The notes below the pieces were generated by a model. That model was not told the origin of the DNA and made no database searches. It was given only the letters and a program-made list of their open reading frames with translations. Shown here one piece after another: positions 5,734-8,657 of a DNA stretch of 8,657 bases. The DNA lies in NCBI GenBank assembly GCA_937996585.1, contig CALKUW010000056.1:1-8657 (forward strand), read 5' to 3'. How positions within the stretch are numbered: the first letter of the stretch is position 1; each line of letters opens with the position of its first letter. This stretch comes from an uncultured Flavobacteriales bacterium. GTDB lineage: Bacteria > Bacteroidota > Bacteroidia > Flavobacteriales_D > Sanyastnellaceae. The position numbers were made by a program, and so were the translations under genes.

Positions 5734-6903
5734 GTGCAGGGCGCGGTCCAGAGCAAGCTGCCCGGACTCGGGACGACCATCTTCACGGAGATGACCGCTT
5801 TGGCCAACCGCCATGGCGCACTGAACCTCGCTCAGGGATTCCCGGACATTCCCCCGCCTCAAGGGTTGGTGGATGCAGCCGTGCGGGCTTTGCACGCCGG
5901 AACCCACCAATACGCCCCCATGGCCGGTCGGGGCGATTTGCGCGCGTGGATCTGCGATGACCATGCGGAACGGCACGGCGCAGCTTACGACCCGGAACTC
6001 GAATGCACCATCGGTGCCGGAGCATCCTCCCTGATCTTCGCCGCCATCCAAGCCTTCGTCCACCCAGGCGATGAGGTCGTCGTCCAGACTCCGGCCTATG
6101 ACCTCTACGGTCCCGCCGTGCAGCTTGCCGGAGGTCGGCTCATCGAAGTCCCCCTGCTGGACACAGAAGGACAATGGGATCCCGAGGCCTTGCTCGGCGC
6201 CATTCATGACCGCACGCGCCTCGTCATCCTCAACACCCCGCACAACCCCACGGGCACAGTCTGCCCCCCGGGATTCCTGGACGCCTTGGCGGACCATTTG
6301 GAAGACAAGCCGACCCTCGTCCTGTCCGACGAGGTCTACGGCCCCATCGTCCACGATGGACGTACCGAAATTTCATTGGCGACCCACCCGGTCCTACGGG
6401 AACGTGGACTCGCCTTCGGCAGCTTCGGCAAGCTCCTCCAGGTGACCGGCTGGAAAATCGGGTGGGCCGTGGGACCGGCCGCGTTGACTACCGAACTCCG
6501 TAAGGTCCACCAGTACGACGTCTTCTCAACGGGCGCCCCCCTGCAGGCCGCACTCGCCTCCTTCCTGCCGTCCACCGAAGGCCGGAATCACCTCGACGGT
6601 CTCCCCGCGATGTACAAGGCAAAACGGGACCGTCTGCTCGCCGGGTTGGAAGGGACCGCTTGGGAGTGGACCCCGGCGGCCGGCGGCTTCTTCCAGGTGC
6701 TCGATGCCCGCAACCTCATCGACGGAGACGACGACCATTGGGCCCGCGAATGGACGCGCACCCATGGCGTAGCCACCATCCCGATGTCGGCCTTCTTCAC
6801 CCCGCCCACCCCGCAACTGCGCATCTGCTTCGCCAAGCAGGACGCCACCCTCGACGCAGGCATCGAACGCCTGCGCCATATTGCGGCCGACCATGTCTGC
6901 TGA
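5734..6903 (+). CDS. PLP-dependent aminotransferase, methionine/glutamine type (YbdL-like)
   Basis: A 389-residue fold-type I class I/II aminotransferase, very like the methionine aminotransferases of Bacteroidota and E. coli YbdL. I expect reversible transfer between methionine, glutamine or aromatic amino acids and 2-oxo acids, including conversion of 2-oxo-4-methylthiobutanoate to methionine. Visible features are the opening SKLPGLGTTIFTEMTALA and NLAQGFPDIPPP, NPTG at 171-174, the PLP-contacting D199 and Y202 in SDEVYGP, the Schiff-base K233 in SFGKLLQVTGWKIGW, and the carboxylate-binding R363 in LRICFAKQD. All key residues are present. The start is GTG at 5734; the next in-frame ATG, at 5791, would remove the conserved SKLP-GTTIF segment. 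The gene begins 4 bp after infB and overlaps the omega-amidase gene by 11 bp, so it probably shares the infB transcript. The exact amino-donor preference cannot be read from sequence. Confidence 0.9.
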   Translation: MQGAVQSKLPGLGTTIFTEMTALANRHGALNLAQGFPDIPPPQGLVDAAVRALHAGTHQYAPMAGRGDLRAWICDDHAERHGAAYDPELECTIGAGASSLIFAAIQAFVHPGDEVVVQTPAYDLYGPAVQLAGGRLIEVPLLDTEGQWDPEALLGAIHDRTRLVILNTPHNPTGTVCPPGFLDALADHLEDKPTLVLSDEVYGPIVHDGRTEISLATHPVLRERGLAFGSFGKLLQVTGWKIGWAVGPAALTTELRKVHQYDVFSTGAPLQAALASFLPSTEGRNHLDGLPAMYKAKRDRLLAGLEGTAWEWTPAAGGFFQVLDARNLIDGDDDHWAREWTRTHGVATIPMSAFFTPPTPQLRICFAKQDATLDAGIERLRHIAADHVC

Positions 6904-7687
6904 ACTCCGCATCGTCGGCCTCCAAACCGACCTCCACTGGCGCAACCCCAACGCGAACCTCGCCAACTTCGACACCCTGTTGGCCGCCATCCCCGCCGGC
7001 TCATGTGATGTCGTGGTGTTGCCCGAGATGTTCACCACCGGCTTCAGCTGGCCCCCCATCACCCCCACCAACGGCCCTGACTCCGAACTCGACTGGATGC
7101 AAAGCCGGGCCGACCGCCTGGGCGCAGCCATCGCCGGTAGCATCGCCTGTCATGATGCCGAGGGTCAGCCCCGCAACCGTTTCTGGTTCGTCCCCCCAAG
7201 CGGAGAAGGGTCCCCTTCGTTCTACGACAAGCGGCATCTGTTCACTTTGGCCGGCGAACAGGACCACTTCAAGGCAGGCGACAACCGGGTGGAACTTGAA
7301 TTCCGCGGGTTCCGCATCCTCCTTCAGGTGTGCTACGACCTGCGCTTTCCGGTGTTTGTGCGCAACGACCGCCCGTCTCCGTATGACCTCGCACTCTACG
7401 TAGCGAATTGGCCCGAAACGCGGTCAGCAGCGTGGCGCACCCTGCTTCAAGCACGGGCCATCGAAAACCAGTGTTTCGTCGTCGGCATCAACCGATCCGG
7501 AACCGATGGAAATGGGCACCGATACGCCGGGGACAGCCTGATCGCCGATTTCGCTGGAACATTGCTCGCCGATGCAGGTGGTGATGGCCAACCGGCCATA
7601 CTCAAGGCCACACTCAACCGGGAAGACATGATGGCGTTCCGCCGGAAGCTGCCCTTTCTGGAGGATGCTGACGCCCGCCTGGGCTGA
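6893..7687 (+). CDS. Omega-amidase-type nitrilase-superfamily hydrolase (YafV-like)
   Basis: A 264-residue carbon-nitrogen hydrolase. The catalytic Glu-Lys-Cys triad is visible: E45 in VVLPEMFTTGF, K113 in FYDKRHLF and C147 in QVCYDLRFP, with the extra family glutamate at E122. The closest known relatives by motif are omega-amidases such as E. coli YafV and human NIT2, which hydrolyse 2-oxoglutaramate (and 2-oxosuccinamate) to 2-oxoglutarate (oxaloacetate) and ammonia. The preceding gene encodes a likely glutamine-using aminotransferase whose by-product is exactly 2-oxoglutaramate, which strengthens the call. The start ATGTCTGCTGAA gives the family-like MSAELRIVGLQTDLHW; a TTG 12 bp upstream is less likely. 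The gene overlaps the aminotransferase end by 11 bp and has no clear Shine-Dalgarno, so translational coupling is likely. The stop TGA abuts the opposing DUF2200 stop with no gap. There is no signal peptide, so the protein is cytoplasmic. Confidence 0.88.
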   Translation: MSAELRIVGLQTDLHWRNPNANLANFDTLLAAIPAGSCDVVVLPEMFTTGFSWPPITPTNGPDSELDWMQSRADRLGAAIAGSIACHDAEGQPRNRFWFVPPSGEGSPSFYDKRHLFTLAGEQDHFKAGDNRVELEFRGFRILLQVCYDLRFPVFVRNDRPSPYDLALYVANWPETRSAAWRTLLQARAIENQCFVVGINRSGTDGNGHRYAGDSLIADFAGTLLADAGGDGQPAILKATLNREDMMAFRRKLPFLEDADARLG

Positions 7688-8059
7688 TCAGCCCTCAGAG
7701 CGGAGGATGCGGTGCATCGCCCGCCCCTTGGCCAACTCATCGACCAGTTTGTCGAGCACCCGCACCTGACGGGTCAATTCGTTGTCCAGCTCTTCGATGC
7801 GATACCCGCAGATGACCCCTTTGACCTCGGAGGATAAAGGATGGACAGAAGCTTCCGCGAAAAACTCGGAAAACGTGGTCTTCCGATCGATCTGCTCCTG
7901 GATGCCGGTCATATCGAAGCCCGTCAACCAAGTCAGGACCTCCTGCAATTCCGCCTGGGTGCGGCCCTTCTTCTCCACCTTGGCCACATAGTGCGGGTAG
8001 ACGGAGGCAAAGGTCATCCCCGCAATGCGGCGATGGTGGGCTTCCGTGGCAACCGGCAT
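7688..8059 (-). CDS. DUF2200 family protein of unknown function
   Basis: A 123-residue protein read leftwards that fits the DUF2200 family over nearly its full length. Recognisable segments are RRIAGMTFASVYPHYVAKVE (10-29) with KKGRT next, WLTGFD (44-49), GVICGYRIEE (81-90) and VLDKLVDELAKGRAMHRILR (101-120). The family is small, cytoplasmic and widespread in bacteria, with no established function that I know of. The sequence looks alpha-helical, with no transmembrane segment and no obvious metal or catalytic motif. ATG at 8059 keeps the conserved H-x-RRI lead; M15 is a possible later start. The gene lies 28 bp downstream of the glutaryl-CoA dehydrogenase stop on the same strand and may be co-transcribed with it. 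It converges on the omega-amidase gene with directly touching stop codons. Confidence 0.85.
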   Translation of the reverse strand: MPVATEAHHRRIAGMTFASVYPHYVAKVEKKGRTQAELQEVLTWLTGFDMTGIQEQIDRKTTFSEFFAEASVHPLSSEVKGVICGYRIEELDNELTRQVRVLDKLVDELAKGRAMHRILRSEG

Positions 8060-8087
8060 GAGCGGCTTCGTGGCGGACCTCAGGTCC

Positions 8088-8657
8088 TCACTTGAAGGCG
8101 TTCTCGCCGGTGATGTCGAGGCCGGTGATGAGCAAGTGGATGTCGTGCGTACCCTCGTAGGTCACGACGGACTCCAGGTTCATCATGTGGCGCATGATCG
8201 GGTACTCACCGGTGATGCCCATGCCGCCGAGCACCTGACGCGCCTCGCGGGCGATCTGCAGGGCGATCTCGACGTTGTTACGCTTGGCCATGGAGATCTG
8301 GGCACTCGTGGCCTTGCCCTCATTGCGGAGCTGGCCGAGGCGGAGCGTCAGCAGCTGGGCCTTGGTGATCTCGGTGATCATCTCGGCAAGCTTCTTCTGC
8401 TGCAGCTGGAAGCCGGCGATGGGACGGCCGAACTGCTCGCGCTGCTTGGCATACCGCAGGGCGGTGTCGTAACAGTCGAGGGCGGCACCAATGGCGCCCC
8501 AGGCGATGCCATAGCGCGCGCTGTCGAGACAGCTAAGCGGCGCACCCAGACCGGATCGGCCGGGCAGGATGTTCGCCTTCGGCACCTTGACGTCCTCGAA
8601 GATGAGCTCACCGGTATCCGAGGCGCGCAGGCTCCACTTGCCCGTCATCTTCGGCGT
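8088..8657 (-). CDS. Glutaryl-CoA dehydrogenase-like acyl-CoA dehydrogenase, C-terminal part
   Basis: The last 189 residues of an acyl-CoA dehydrogenase that enters from beyond the right edge; its start is not in the window, and the Met at 8648 is internal. The fragment covers the end of the beta domain (MTGKWSLRASDTGELIFEDV and KVPKANILPG) and the C-terminal helical domain. It contains the family segments ARYGIAWGAIGAA, REQFGRPIAGFQLQQKKLAEM and ARQVLGGMGITGEYPIMRHM, plus TYEGTHDIH, whose Glu (codon 8156-8154) is the expected catalytic base. The ARYGIAWG and MRHMMNLE...TYEGTHDIH patterns fit glutaryl-CoA dehydrogenase, an FAD enzyme that oxidises and decarboxylates glutaryl-CoA to crotonyl-CoA in lysine and tryptophan breakdown. 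Without the N-terminal half, glutaryl specificity is likely but not proven. Confidence 0.88.
   Translation of the reverse strand, partial: TPKMTGKWSLRASDTGELIFEDVKVPKANILPGRSGLGAPLSCLDSARYGIAWGAIGAALDCYDTALRYAKQREQFGRPIAGFQLQQKKLAEMITEITKAQLLTLRLGQLRNEGKATSAQISMAKRNNVEIALQIAREARQVLGGMGITGEYPIMRHMMNLESVVTYEGTHDIHLLITGLDITGENAFK

Noticed and set aside
8088..8648. Complete 186-residue protein starting at Met 8648
   Set aside because: The frame stays open to the window edge and the upstream residues (TPK) match the acyl-CoA dehydrogenase beta domain, so this Met is internal and the gene is partial.

Overview
The window looks like chromosomal DNA from a GC-rich member of the Bacteroidota, possibly in or near Flavobacteriales. 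Four things point there: the sequence type of NusA, IF-2 and the glutaryl-CoA dehydrogenase; a PorZ-like N-terminus (type IX secretion) at the left edge; the general lack of Shine-Dalgarno sequences; and -7-like boxes of the TAnnTTTG kind. The GC richness, well above 50% by eye, is unusual for the phylum and explains the many long antisense open frames, which I treat as shadows. Almost every base is coding. The only sizeable gap is 146 bp (1060-1205). I see no RNA genes, insertion sequences, CRISPR arrays or phage genes.

Layout. Left, minus strand: the first 78 codons of a secreted PorZ-like protein that runs off the window, and upstream of it an AlbA_2 (Schlafen-type) protein. Centre, plus strand: rimP, nusA and infB, the widespread transcription/translation operon, overlapping or closely spaced. 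Two metabolic genes follow with no room for a terminator: a PLP-dependent methionine/glutamine-type aminotransferase starting 4 bp after the infB stop, and an omega-amidase-type nitrilase overlapping it by 11 bp. Right, minus strand: a DUF2200 protein whose stop codon abuts the omega-amidase stop, preceded by the C-terminal part of a glutaryl-CoA dehydrogenase that enters from beyond the right edge.

How the genes work together. RimP matures the 30S subunit, NusA controls elongation, pausing and termination, and IF-2 places initiator tRNA. The aminotransferase and amidase form a known metabolic pair: glutamine-dependent transamination of a 2-oxo acid such as 2-oxo-4-methylthiobutanoate yields methionine plus 2-oxoglutaramate, and omega-amidase hydrolyses the latter to 2-oxoglutarate and ammonia. 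This arrangement appears to put methionine salvage or amino-acid nitrogen metabolism under the promoter of the translation operon.

The most interesting non-coding region is the divergent AlbA_2/rimP spacer. It carries a promoter-like box nearly identical to one upstream of the PorZ-like gene (TAYTTTCGCACC), a perfect 9-bp GC-rich terminator-like hairpin in the rimP leader, and a 21-codon open frame that crosses the hairpin and overlaps the rimP start as ATGA. This is a candidate attenuator. I found no clearly novel multi-gene system; most of the window is conserved housekeeping.
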